From JAWRCU01 sp033542235 (GTDB lineage: Bacteria > Pseudomonadota > Alphaproteobacteria > Rhizobiales > Rhizobiaceae), in assembly GCF_033542235.1 (NCBI RefSeq), contig NZ_JAWRCU010000002.1, positions 434,001 to 498,000 of the forward strand: a DNA stretch of 64,000 nt, written 5' to 3'. The notes under the pieces are model-generated. The model was not told where the DNA came from, did not search any database, and saw only the letters and a list, made by a program, of their open reading frames with translations. Every line of letters starts with the position of its first letter. The stretch's first letter is position 1. Of the stretch, positions 1 through 7,327 are shown one piece after another. The translations under genes and the position numbers were made by a program.

Positions 1-615
1 TTCCTGCAGGTCGAGGGCAAGAAGATGGCGAAAAGCGAAGGCAATTTCGTCACCATCAACGAACTCTTGAACACCGAGAAGTTCGGCGGACGGAAATGGC
101 CGGGCGAGGTGCTGAGGCTCGCCATGCTGATGACGCACTACCGCGAGCCGATCGACTTCAGCGTACGCAAGCTGGAGGATGCCGAAGCGGTTCTGGACGG
201 CTGGTATCGAGCCATAGGCGAGGTTCCGCTCACCGATATCTCCTGTGCCGACGTGCTCGACGGCGCCCTCGATGATCTCGGCACGCCGGCAGCCGTTACA
301 GCGATGCATGAGCTGCGTGCCGAGGCGGCCAAGGGCAGCGCCGGCGCCAAGGCCGGCCTGAAGGCAAGCGCTGCGCTGCTCGGCCTTCTGCCCATGACCG
401 AGACGGAGTGGTTCGCCGCCAAAGCTGCCACCGCGGCAATCGACAGCGCAGCCATCCAGCCGCGCATCGAGGCACGGCTCGCCTTCATTCGCGAGAAGAA
501 CTGGGCCGAGGCCGACCGCATCCGAGAGGAACTGCTGGCTGAGGGCGTCCAGCTGAAGGACGGGAAGGACCCGGCGACCGGCGAGCGCATCACAACTTGG
601 GAGGTGAGGCGGTGA
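1..615 (+). CDS. cysS: Cysteinyl-tRNA synthetase, C-terminal part (5' end outside window)
   Basis: The reading frame is open from base 1 to the stop at 613-615, giving the last 204 residues. The opening residues FLQVEGKKMAKSEGN carry the class I synthetase KMSKS loop in the variant form KMAKS, which helps bind ATP during cysteine activation. The following LRLAMLMTHYREPIDFS block and the DRIREELLAEGVQLKDG segment near the end match the anticodon-binding and C-terminal parts of bacterial CysRS. The enzyme charges tRNA-Cys in the cytoplasm. The HIGH motif and zinc site lie outside the window. The gene is followed by a palindromic repeat, not directly by another gene. Confidence 0.96.
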   Translation, partial: FLQVEGKKMAKSEGNFVTINELLNTEKFGGRKWPGEVLRLAMLMTHYREPIDFSVRKLEDAEAVLDGWYRAIGEVPLTDISCADVLDGALDDLGTPAAVTAMHELRAEAAKGSAGAKAGLKASAALLGLLPMTETEWFAAKAATAAIDSAAIQPRIEARLAFIREKNWAEADRIREELLAEGVQLKDGKDPATGERITTWEVRR

Positions 616-658
616 GGGGTGGTTGCTTGACGCTCTTTGCGGCAGGGCTGGCGGGACA

Positions 659-829
659 GCGCCCCCCTCTGTCCTGCCGGACATCTCCCCCACAAGGGGG
701 GAGATCGGACGGCCGTTTTGGTTTCGCTAACCGTCAGCGTTGGAGATTGGCGAAACCATCGATGACAGCCAATCTCCCCCCTTGTGGGGGAGATGTCCGG
801 CAGGACAGAGGGGGGCAACGTAGGGCGCT
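659..829. repeat. Intergenic palindromic repeat, family A, copy 1
   Basis: Two long arms that are reverse complements of one another (about 661-708 and 770-829) enclose a core of about 60 bp. Each arm contains CCTGCCGGACATCTCCCCC or its complement and can also fold on itself. The core has a second inverted repeat (GGTTTCGC / GCGAAACC). Two more copies lie at 3613-3796 and 30808-30982. Short open frames across it are artefacts of the repeat. From memory this is a common element of Mesorhizobium genomes. Confidence 0.9.
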
Positions 830-865
830 AACCTTTTCGCGATCTGGACAAGGGGAGGGCGCCTG

Positions 866-1282
866 ATGCCGCACACTCCGGTTCCTGAAAAAAATCGCAG
901 GAACGCCAAATCCATGCGCCGTCTCATGACCGACGCGGAGCTGAAGCTTTGGAACGAACTTCGCGCACATCGTTTAATGGGGCTTGGCTTCCGCAGGCAG
1001 GTTCCCATAGCCGGCTACATCGTCGATTTCGCTTGCCCCGACAAAAGAATAGTCGTCGAAGTCGATGGCTCACAGCATGGTGATGCTGCCTCGGCCGAAT
1101 ACGACGAAGCGAGAACCGATCGCCTTAAACGGGACGGCTGGACCATCCTCCGTTTCTGGAACGACGATATCCTGCGCGACATCGAAGGCGTCTGTGATCA
1201 TATCGTGACCGTCGCCGGTCTGACGGCCAAGGATGCCGCTGACCAAGCATCGCAACTCGAGCAACAGGAGGCACATCCATGA
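866..1282 (+). CDS. DUF559 domain protein (restriction-endonuclease-like fold)
   Basis: A 138-residue protein that looks like the DUF559 family, which has a fold related to very-short-patch-repair endonucleases. It begins with the usual basic helix (ARSMRRLMTD-like: NAKSMRRLMTDAELKLWNEL), followed by the core GLGFRRQVPIAGYIVDFAC and IVVEVDGSQH, whose D, E and Q/H residues resemble a metal-dependent nuclease active site. The biological role of the family is not established. A purine-rich Shine-Dalgarno (GGGGAGG near 853-860) supports the ATG at 866. Its stop overlaps the next start (ATGA at 1279-1282), so it begins a tightly coupled five-gene set. Confidence 0.85.
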   Translation: MPHTPVPEKNRRNAKSMRRLMTDAELKLWNELRAHRLMGLGFRRQVPIAGYIVDFACPDKRIVVEVDGSQHGDAASAEYDEARTDRLKRDGWTILRFWNDDILRDIEGVCDHIVTVAGLTAKDAADQASQLEQQEAHP

Positions 1283-1662
1283 TCGATCATACCGGCATAT
1301 CCGTCTCCGATTTCGAAGTCTCGAAAGCCTTCTACGACAAAGCCATGGCGCCGCTTGGCGCGTCGCTTCTGATGACAGTGCCGAAAGAATATACGGGCGG
1401 CGCCAATGTCGGCGGCTATGGCCGCGAACGGCCCGTGTTCTGGGTGAGCGATCACAGGAAGCCGCAGGACCGGCAGCATATTGCTTTCACGGCCCGCAAC
1501 AGGGCCGAGGTCGATGCCTTCTACGCGGCTGCGATGGCTGCCGGCGGCAAGGACAATGGCGCGCCGGGGCTCAGGCCTCACTACCACCCCGACTATTACG
1601 GCGCCTTCGTCTTCGATCCCGACGGCAACAACATCGAAGCCGTTTGCCACAGCCCGGAATAG
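1279..1662 (+). CDS. VOC family protein (glyoxalase-like)
   Basis: A 127-residue single-domain protein of the vicinal oxygen chelate superfamily. The start MIDHTGISVSDFEVSKAFYD is the typical first beta-strand and helix of these proteins, and the end DPDGNNIEAVCH is the typical final strand with its metal-ligand Glu. The substrate cannot be told from sequence. Relatives bind a divalent metal and act in isomerisation, dioxygenation or glutathione transfer. It overlaps the upstream DUF559 gene by four bases and is seven bases from the next gene, so all are probably read from one mRNA. Confidence 0.88.
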   Translation: MIDHTGISVSDFEVSKAFYDKAMAPLGASLLMTVPKEYTGGANVGGYGRERPVFWVSDHRKPQDRQHIAFTARNRAEVDAFYAAAMAAGGKDNGAPGLRPHYHPDYYGAFVFDPDGNNIEAVCHSPE

Positions 1663-1669
1663 GTGCGCG

Positions 1670-2161
1670 ATGAGCCTCGACAACAAGCCGGTCTATTCCG
1701 GCGGGTGCCAGTGCGGCGCGGTGCGCTTCAGAGTCGAGGGCGCGCTCGGCGACGCCTCCGTCTGCCACTGCCGCATGTGCCAGAAGGCGAGCGGCAATTT
1801 CTACCTGCCGCTGGTGTCAATACGCGGCGCGAAGCTCGCATGGACACGCGGCGCGCCGAAGAAATTCCAGTCGTCGAACCATGTCATGCGCGGCTTTTGT
1901 GGGGCATGCGGCACGCCTTTGACCTACGAGGCGCCGGACGGCATCGCGCTCGCGATCGCCACCTTCGACCACCCGGAGGAGATACCGCCGACGATCCAAT
2001 GGGGCGCCGAGGCGAAGTTGCCCTATGTCGACGAGATACCGGCGTTGCCCGCCAAGGCGACGCTCGATGATCACGAAGCGGCCAGCTTCCTGCGCGATCT
2101 CGTCTCTTACCAGCATCCCGACTACGACACGGAAACCTGGCCACCGGAGGAAAGACCATGA
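1670..2161 (+). CDS. GFA family protein (Mss4-like fold), first of two tandem copies
   Basis: A 163-residue protein of the glutathione-dependent formaldehyde-activating (GFA) family. Zinc-ligand cysteines are visible as CQC (13 and 15), CHCRMC (32, 34, 37) and FCGAC (77, 80). GFA proteins bind structural and catalytic zinc, but most members lack proven formaldehyde activity, so the substrate is open. I take the ATG at 1670 because the cysteine-rich domain begins ten residues later. The open frame extends further upstream only through the VOC gene in another frame. The stop overlaps the next start by four bases. Confidence 0.9.
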   Translation: MSLDNKPVYSGGCQCGAVRFRVEGALGDASVCHCRMCQKASGNFYLPLVSIRGAKLAWTRGAPKKFQSSNHVMRGFCGACGTPLTYEAPDGIALAIATFDHPEEIPPTIQWGAEAKLPYVDEIPALPAKATLDDHEAASFLRDLVSYQHPDYDTETWPPEERP

Positions 2162-2634
2162 CTGAGACCGTTAGAACCGGCGGCTGCCAGTGCGGCGCCG
2201 TGCGGTTCCGCATTCACGGCGCGCTCGGGCGCGCCTCCATCTGCCACTGCCGCATGTGCCAGAAGGCATTCGGCGGCTTCTTCGGCCCCTTGGTGACCGT
2301 ACCCGAGGACGGCGTCGAATGGACGCGCGAGGAGCCGAGCTATTTCCAGTCCTCGATCAACATCGCGCGCGGCTTCTGCAAAAGATGCGGCACGCCGCTG
2401 ACCTACCGTTATCCCGGCGGGCTGGATATCGCGATCGGCGCCTTCGACGACCGATCGGACCTCGCGCCCAAGATCCAGGTCAATCATGCCGCGCGGCTGC
2501 CGTGGGTGGAGACGATCTTCGAGCAGCCGGTCCTTGACGACCCCGACTATTATGCAAGGCAGGAGCAGATCATCTCCTTCCAGCACCCCGATCACGAAAC
2601 ATCCGCCTGGCCTGCAAAGGGTTTGAAGCTATGA
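2158..2634 (+). CDS. GFA family protein, second tandem copy
   Basis: A 158-residue paralogue of the preceding gene with the same seven cysteines (10, 12, 29, 31, 34, 74, 77) and the same FQSS, RGFC and CGTPLTY blocks. The two were probably formed by local duplication and have since diverged, mainly in the C-terminal half. A zinc-binding role is expected but the substrate is unknown. It overlaps the upstream GFA gene and the downstream iminopeptidase gene by four bases at each junction, so the two GFA proteins should be made in similar amounts. Confidence 0.9.
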   Translation: MTETVRTGGCQCGAVRFRIHGALGRASICHCRMCQKAFGGFFGPLVTVPEDGVEWTREEPSYFQSSINIARGFCKRCGTPLTYRYPGGLDIAIGAFDDRSDLAPKIQVNHAARLPWVETIFEQPVLDDPDYYARQEQIISFQHPDHETSAWPAKGLKL

Positions 2635-3608
2635 ACGCCGAGTCGAGAATAAGCGAACTTCGCGGCCTTTATCCCGAGATCGAGCCGTTCGACAGCGGGA
2701 TGCTCGAAGTCGGAGACGGCCATACGATCTATTGGGAGCGCGTCGGCACCAAAGGAGCCAAGCCAGCCGTCTTCCTGCATGGCGGGCCGGGCGGCGCGTT
2801 TTCACCGAAGCATCGGAGGCTGTTCGATCCGGCGCTTTATGACGTGATCCTCTTCGACCAGCGCGGCTGCGGCAAATCCCTGCCGAACGCCAGCCTCGAA
2901 GCCAACACCACCTGGCATCTTGTCGCCGACATCGAACGGCTGCGTAAGATGTGCGGGTTCGACAAATGGCTGGTGTTCGGCGGTTCGTGGGGCTCGACGC
3001 TCGCGCTCGCCTATGCCGAGACACATCCCGACCGCGTGAGCGAACTCGTGGTGCGCGGCATCTACACACTGACCAAGGCCGAACTCGCCTGGTACTATCA
3101 GTTCGGCGTGTCCGAGATGTTCCCGGACAAGTGGGAGCGCTTCCTGGCGCCCATTCCCGAGACCGAGCGCGGCGACCTGATGGCTGCCTATCGCAAGCGG
3201 CTGACCAGCGGCGACCGCAAGGTGCAGCTCGAAGCGGCGCGGGCCTGGGCCCTGTGGGAGGGTGAGACGATCACCCTCTTGCCCGAACCCGAGACCAGCG
3301 ATGCGTTCGGAGAGGAGGATTATGCCGTCGCCTTTGCCCGGATCGAAAATCATTACTTCGTCCATGCCGGCTGGCTGGAGGAAGGGCAGCTCATCCGCGA
3401 CGCCTGGAAGCTGAAGGGCATCCCCGGTGTCATCGTGCACGGTCGCTACGACATGCCCTGTCCGCTGCGCTACGCCTGGGAGCTTCACAAGGCCTGGCCG
3501 GACGCCGACTTCCATCTGGTCGAGGGAGCGGGCCATGCCTTCTCGGAGCCGGGCATATTGGATCAGCTGATCAAGGCTACGGATCGGTTCGCGGGAAAGT
3601 CATCATGA
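2631..3608 (+). CDS. pip: Proline iminopeptidase (alpha/beta hydrolase)
   Basis: A 325-residue cytoplasmic serine peptidase of family S33 that removes N-terminal proline from peptides. The oxyanion-hole motif HGGPGG is at 50-55, the nucleophile elbow GGSWGS at 117-122 (Ser119), and the acid and base follow in GRYDMPCP (Asp274) and GAGHAFSEP (His302). The cap insert with WALWEGET is typical of prolyl iminopeptidases. The length matches the family. It is the last gene of the coupled set that begins at 866, and a palindromic repeat begins within a few bases of its stop. Confidence 0.95.
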   Translation: MNAESRISELRGLYPEIEPFDSGMLEVGDGHTIYWERVGTKGAKPAVFLHGGPGGAFSPKHRRLFDPALYDVILFDQRGCGKSLPNASLEANTTWHLVADIERLRKMCGFDKWLVFGGSWGSTLALAYAETHPDRVSELVVRGIYTLTKAELAWYYQFGVSEMFPDKWERFLAPIPETERGDLMAAYRKRLTSGDRKVQLEAARAWALWEGETITLLPEPETSDAFGEEDYAVAFARIENHYFVHAGWLEEGQLIRDAWKLKGIPGVIVHGRYDMPCPLRYAWELHKAWPDADFHLVEGAGHAFSEPGILDQLIKATDRFAGKSS

Positions 3609-3612
3609 GTAT

Positions 3613-3796
3613 TGGCGCCCTACGTCGCCCCCCTCTGTCCTGCCGGACATCTCCCCCGCAAGGGGGGAGATTGGACGGCCGATTTGGTTTCGCTAATCGC
3701 CAACGCTGTAGATTGGCGAAATCATCAATGACAGCCAATCTCCCCCCTTGTGGGGGAGATGTCCGGCAGGACAGAGGGGGGCGACGTAGAGTGCCC
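3613..3796. repeat. Intergenic palindromic repeat, family A, copy 2
   Basis: The same element as at 659-829, here filling nearly all the space between pip and cimA. The outer ends read GCGCCCTACGTCGCCCCCC and the near-complement GGGGGGCGACGTAGAGTGCC. The core resembles copy 1 base for base with a few substitutions. It ends about 18 bases before the cimA start codon. Confidence 0.9.
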
Positions 3797-3813
3797 ACCC
3801 TGACGGTGCTCGC

Positions 3814-5430
3814 ATGAAAAAACAACGTCTCTACCTCTTCGATACGACGCTGCGCGACGGCCAGCAGACGCCGGGCATCGACTTTTCCGTCGAGGACAAG
3901 ATCGCGATCGCAAGGCTGCTCGACGAGTTCGGCATCGACTATGTCGAAGGCGGATATCCCGGCGCCAATCCGACGGACACCGCGTTCTTCTCCGAGAAAC
4001 GCACCGAGCGCTCGAAATTCGTCGCGTTCGGCATGACCAAGCGCGTCGGCGTATCCACCTCCAACGATCCGGGCGTCGCCGCGCTCCTGCAGGCGAAGTC
4101 GGACGCGATCTGCTTCGTGGCGAAGAGCTGGGACTATCATGTACGGGTCGCGCTCGGCTGCACCAACGAGGAGAACCTCGATTCGATCCGTGCCTCGGTG
4201 GAAGCCGCGGTGCAGGCCGGCAAGGAGGCGATGGTCGATTGCGAGCACTTCTTCGACGGCTTCAAGGCTAACCCGGATTACGCTCTTGCCTGCGCCCGCG
4301 CAGCCCACGAAGCCGGCGCGCGCTGGGTGGTGCTGTGCGATACCAATGGCGGCACGCAGCCCTCGGAAGTGCGCGCGATCGTGGAGAAGGTGATTGCATC
4401 GGGCATTCCGGGCGACCAACTCGGCATCCATGCTCATGACGATACCGGCCAGGCGGTCGCGAATTCGCTGGCGGCGGTCGAGGCAGGCGTGCGCCAGGTC
4501 CAGGGCACGCTGAACGGCATCGGCGAGCGCTGCGGCAACGCCAACCTGATCACCATCATCCCGACGCTGATGCTGAAGTCTTCCTATGCCGGGCGCTTCG
4601 AGACCGGCATTTCGAGTGAGGCGCTTGGCGGGATCACGCGGCTCGCCCGCAATTTCGACGAATTGCTCAACCGCGCGCCCGATGCGCAATCGCCCTATGT
4701 CGGCGTCTCGGCTTTCGCAACCAAGGCCGGCATCCATGCCTCTGCGCTTCTCAAGGAGCCGGCGACCTATGAGCACGTGCCGCCCGAGACGGTCGGCAAC
4801 CGCCGCAAGGTGATGGTGTCGGACCAGGGCGGCAAGGCAAACTTCATCGCGGAATTGAAGCGCCGCGGCATCGACGTGCCCAAAGCCGACCACCGGCTCG
4901 ACGCCCTGATTTCAGTCGTGAAGGAGCGCGAGGCGCAAGGCTATGCCTATGAGGGTGCCGATGCGAGCTTCGAGCTCCTGGCGCGCAGCATGCTGGGTAC
5001 TGTGCCGGAGTTCTTCCACGTGCCGAGCTTCCGATGCATGGTCGAACGCCGCTATGACGCCAATGGCAATTTGAAAACTGTCTCGGAAGCCATCGTGAAG
5101 CTCGTCATCGACGGCGAGGAACGCATGTCGGTCGCAGAAGGCCATGGACCCGTGAATGCGCTCGACCTCGCGCTGCGCAAGGATCTCGGGAAATACCAGC
5201 ACGAGATCGCCGATCTGGAGCTGGTCGATTTCAAGGTGCGGATCCTGAACGGCGGCACCGAGGCGATCACCCGGGTGCTGATCGAATCGCACGATTCCAG
5301 TGGCGCGCGCTGGTGGACCGTCGGCGTCTCGGAAAACATCATCGACGCGTCCTTCCAGGCGCTGATGGATTCGATCGTCTACAAGCTGATGAAGAACCGT
5401 GAACTCGCTGGCCTCGTCGCTGCGGAATAG
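3814..5430 (+). CDS. cimA: (R)-citramalate synthase
   Basis: A 538-residue DRE-TIM metallolyase that condenses acetyl-CoA with pyruvate to give citramalate, the entry to threonine-independent isoleucine synthesis. The N-terminal barrel begins LFDTTLRDGQQTPG, the family signature, and contains the metal-binding GIHAHDDTGQAV and the GTLNGIGERCGNANL block. The C-terminal part (from about residue 400) is the LeuA-type allosteric domain. The KxGIHASA stretch follows the barrel as in other members. 2-Isopropylmalate synthase and homocitrate synthase are related, but the opening sequence and length fit the CimA subgroup better. There is no strong Shine-Dalgarno, and a repeat lies directly upstream. 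Confidence 0.9.
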   Translation: MKKQRLYLFDTTLRDGQQTPGIDFSVEDKIAIARLLDEFGIDYVEGGYPGANPTDTAFFSEKRTERSKFVAFGMTKRVGVSTSNDPGVAALLQAKSDAICFVAKSWDYHVRVALGCTNEENLDSIRASVEAAVQAGKEAMVDCEHFFDGFKANPDYALACARAAHEAGARWVVLCDTNGGTQPSEVRAIVEKVIASGIPGDQLGIHAHDDTGQAVANSLAAVEAGVRQVQGTLNGIGERCGNANLITIIPTLMLKSSYAGRFETGISSEALGGITRLARNFDELLNRAPDAQSPYVGVSAFATKAGIHASALLKEPATYEHVPPETVGNRRKVMVSDQGGKANFIAELKRRGIDVPKADHRLDALISVVKEREAQGYAYEGADASFELLARSMLGTVPEFFHVPSFRCMVERRYDANGNLKTVSEAIVKLVIDGEERMSVAEGHGPVNALDLALRKDLGKYQHEIADLELVDFKVRILNGGTEAITRVLIESHDSSGARWWTVGVSENIIDASFQALMDSIVYKLMKNRELAGLVAAE

Positions 5431-5507
5431 CTTCGTTTACGGGAACTGATCGCTGGATCACAAGAATTGGCTGGCCTGACGCCTCATTCGCGCGCAGGAC
5501 GACTCCC

Positions 5508-6419
5508 ATGGCAACCCTGACCGAAAAATCTCCCGCCGATTCCACTGCAGCACGCGGCTTTGCCTTTGCCCTGTCCGCCTATCTGCTTTGGGGCATCCTG
5601 CCGATATTCCTGAAGCCGCTGGCGCATATTCCGGCAGTCGAGGTGCTTGCCCACCGGATCGTCTGGTCCGTGCCTGTTGCCGGCCTGATTCTGCTCGCGC
5701 TCGGCCGCACGTCAGACCTGAAGGCTGCGTTCCATTCGCCGCGGACGCTGGTGATGGCGGCAGGGACTGCTTTGCTGATCACGCTCAATTGGGGCACATA
5801 TGTCTGGGCGATCGCCAACGACCGGGCGGTCGACGCAGCGCTCGGCTACTATATCAACCCACTGGTCAGTATTCTGATGGGTGCGCTCTTGCTCAAGGAG
5901 CGCCTGTCGCGGCCCCAGATTGCCTCGGTTGCACTTGCGGCAGTCGCCGTCCTGATCCTGACGGTGGATGCCGGAGGGCTGCCCTGGATCTCGCTGACCT
6001 TGGCGTTTTCCTTCGCGTTCTACGGCTATTTCAAGAAGACGCTGCCGATCGGTCCGAGCCAGGGGTTCTTCCTCGAGGTGCTGATCCTCTCCGGCCCGTG
6101 CCTGCTCTACATTATCTGGCTACAAGCGAGAGGCGAGGGCCATTTCCTCTTGTCACAGCCTGCCGACATGGGCTGGCTGATGTTCACAGGTGTGGTCACC
6201 ACCGTTCCGCTCGTGCTCTTCGCGTTCGGCGCCAAGCTGCTGCGTATTTCGACCATCGGCATCATGCAGTACATCGCGCCAACCATAGTCTTCCTGCTCG
6301 CGATCTTGGTTTTCCACGAGCCGTTGAGTGCCGTGAAGGCGACGGCCTTCGCGTTAATCTGGGCGGCGCTGGCCGTATATTCGTGGTCGATGCTCGCAAC
6401 TGGCAGGCGCTCGGCATGA
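5508..6419 (+). CDS. rarD: RarD-type EamA/DMT permease
   Basis: A 303-residue inner-membrane protein with about ten hydrophobic segments, arranged as two EamA repeats. The opening block FALSAYLLWGILPIFLKPLAHIP and the later NWGTYVWAIANDRAVDAALG and YYINPLVSILMG are typical of RarD (chloramphenicol-sensitivity protein family). The substrate of RarD proteins is not settled, and the name comes from a resistance phenotype in other bacteria. A GCAGGA Shine-Dalgarno precedes the ATG. It is separated from cimA by 77 bases and could be cotranscribed with it. Confidence 0.9.
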   Translation: MATLTEKSPADSTAARGFAFALSAYLLWGILPIFLKPLAHIPAVEVLAHRIVWSVPVAGLILLALGRTSDLKAAFHSPRTLVMAAGTALLITLNWGTYVWAIANDRAVDAALGYYINPLVSILMGALLLKERLSRPQIASVALAAVAVLILTVDAGGLPWISLTLAFSFAFYGYFKKTLPIGPSQGFFLEVLILSGPCLLYIIWLQARGEGHFLLSQPADMGWLMFTGVVTTVPLVLFAFGAKLLRISTIGIMQYIAPTIVFLLAILVFHEPLSAVKATAFALIWAALAVYSWSMLATGRRSA

Positions 6420-6435
6420 TGATCCTGAACCGAAG

Positions 6436-6530
6436 GTAAGCTCAGCAAAAGCTGCAGGTTTTTCGGTAAGATCAACTGCAGAAACAAACAGCTAGAGCTG
6501 GATGAAAGACCCAATCAGCCAGCTCCAGCG
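6436..6530. repeat. Intergenic repeat, family B, diverged copy
   Basis: A decayed copy of the two-hairpin element seen better at 36279-36385. It keeps the order of a TTTTTCGGTAAGATCAACTGC half-site, the spacer GAAACAAACAGCTAGAGC, and a second weak inverted repeat (CTAGAGCTGG / CCAGCTCCAG). It lies between the convergent rarD and LOG-family genes and may act as a boundary hairpin. Confidence 0.6.
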
Positions 6531-6573
6531 ATAAACATGCATCCGCCTGATCGCCCGTCGCGTAGCCCGGCGA

Positions 6574-7182
6574 TCAGAGGCGCTCGATCACCGAGCTCAC
6601 TCCCTGAGGTGAATCGACGTTGGCGGCCGCGGTCATGATGGCAGGCACGATCGCGTCCACCTTGTCGACCACGAGCGGATTCACCAGATGGCCGGAGTGC
6701 ACGAAGCCCTCGGCGCGCATGTGTTCGATCAGCGTTAGCATGGGCTTCCAGAAGTCCCTGACATTGGCAAAGACCATCGGCTTGCGGTGACGGCCGAGCT
6801 GAGCCCATGTCATGATTTCAACGATCTCTTCTACTGTTCCAATACCTCCGGGAAGCGCCACAAAGGCGTCGGATTTCTCGAACATGATATGTTTGCGCTC
6901 GTGCATGTTGTCCGTGACGATGAGTTCATCGAGCCGGCCGAGCGCGGCTTCGGTTGCCTCCTTGTTGAGGAGGAATCTCGGGATGATGCCGGTGACCTTG
7001 CCTCCGGCCCGGAGCGCCCCGTCCGACACCGCGCCCATGATGCCTTTCGTGCCACCGCCATAGATGAGATGCAGGCCCGACTCGGCGATCGAATGCCCAA
7101 GGGTATGCCCCGCCTTCAGATAGACGTCGTCCCGGCCGGGCGAGGAACCGCAGTAGACGCAGATGGACCGTATCGTGTTCAT
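6574..7182 (-). CDS. LOG family protein (TIGR00730, lysine-decarboxylase-like)
   Basis: A 202-residue Rossmann-fold protein with the family motif PGGIGTVEE, plus VYCGSSPG near the start and YGGGTKGIMGAV. LOG proteins are cytokinin-activating phosphoribohydrolases in plants, and bacterial relatives cleave nucleoside monophosphates (PpnN-like). Which nucleotide this one uses is not visible. I chose the ATG at 7182 because MNTIRSICVYCGSS is the usual family start. An in-frame upstream ATG at 7224 would add 14 residues with no family resemblance. It is divergent from the LysM gene. Confidence 0.88.
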   Translation of the reverse strand: MNTIRSICVYCGSSPGRDDVYLKAGHTLGHSIAESGLHLIYGGGTKGIMGAVSDGALRAGGKVTGIIPRFLLNKEATEAALGRLDELIVTDNMHERKHIMFEKSDAFVALPGGIGTVEEIVEIMTWAQLGRHRKPMVFANVRDFWKPMLTLIEHMRAEGFVHSGHLVNPLVVDKVDAIVPAIMTAAANVDSPQGVSSVIERL

Positions 7183-7327
7183 GCACCCGTTCTTTGAAGA
7201 AAAGCGTGATTGGCTGCGGAGCATTGAAGATCAGTCGGCTGTGGAGGGTCAAGTGCAGCCAGGGCTATTTGTTGTCGCTGGCTAAAAAACGCGTTAGACC
7301 TGAAGCGGGGCTGGAGATTGGGCGACT

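Noticed and set aside
597..866. Short plus-strand frame across the first repeat
   Set aside because: Its PPLSCRTSPPQGG-like sequence recurs at every copy of the repeat and in both strands, so it is an artefact of the palindrome.
659..3796. Possible CRISPR or transposon nature of the repeats
   Set aside because: The copies are kilobases apart, have no regular spacers, no cas genes, no transposase and no visible target duplication.
3577..4893. Long minus-strand frame opposite cimA
   Set aside because: It is a shadow of the high-GC cimA coding frame, runs into the repeat and resembles no protein family.
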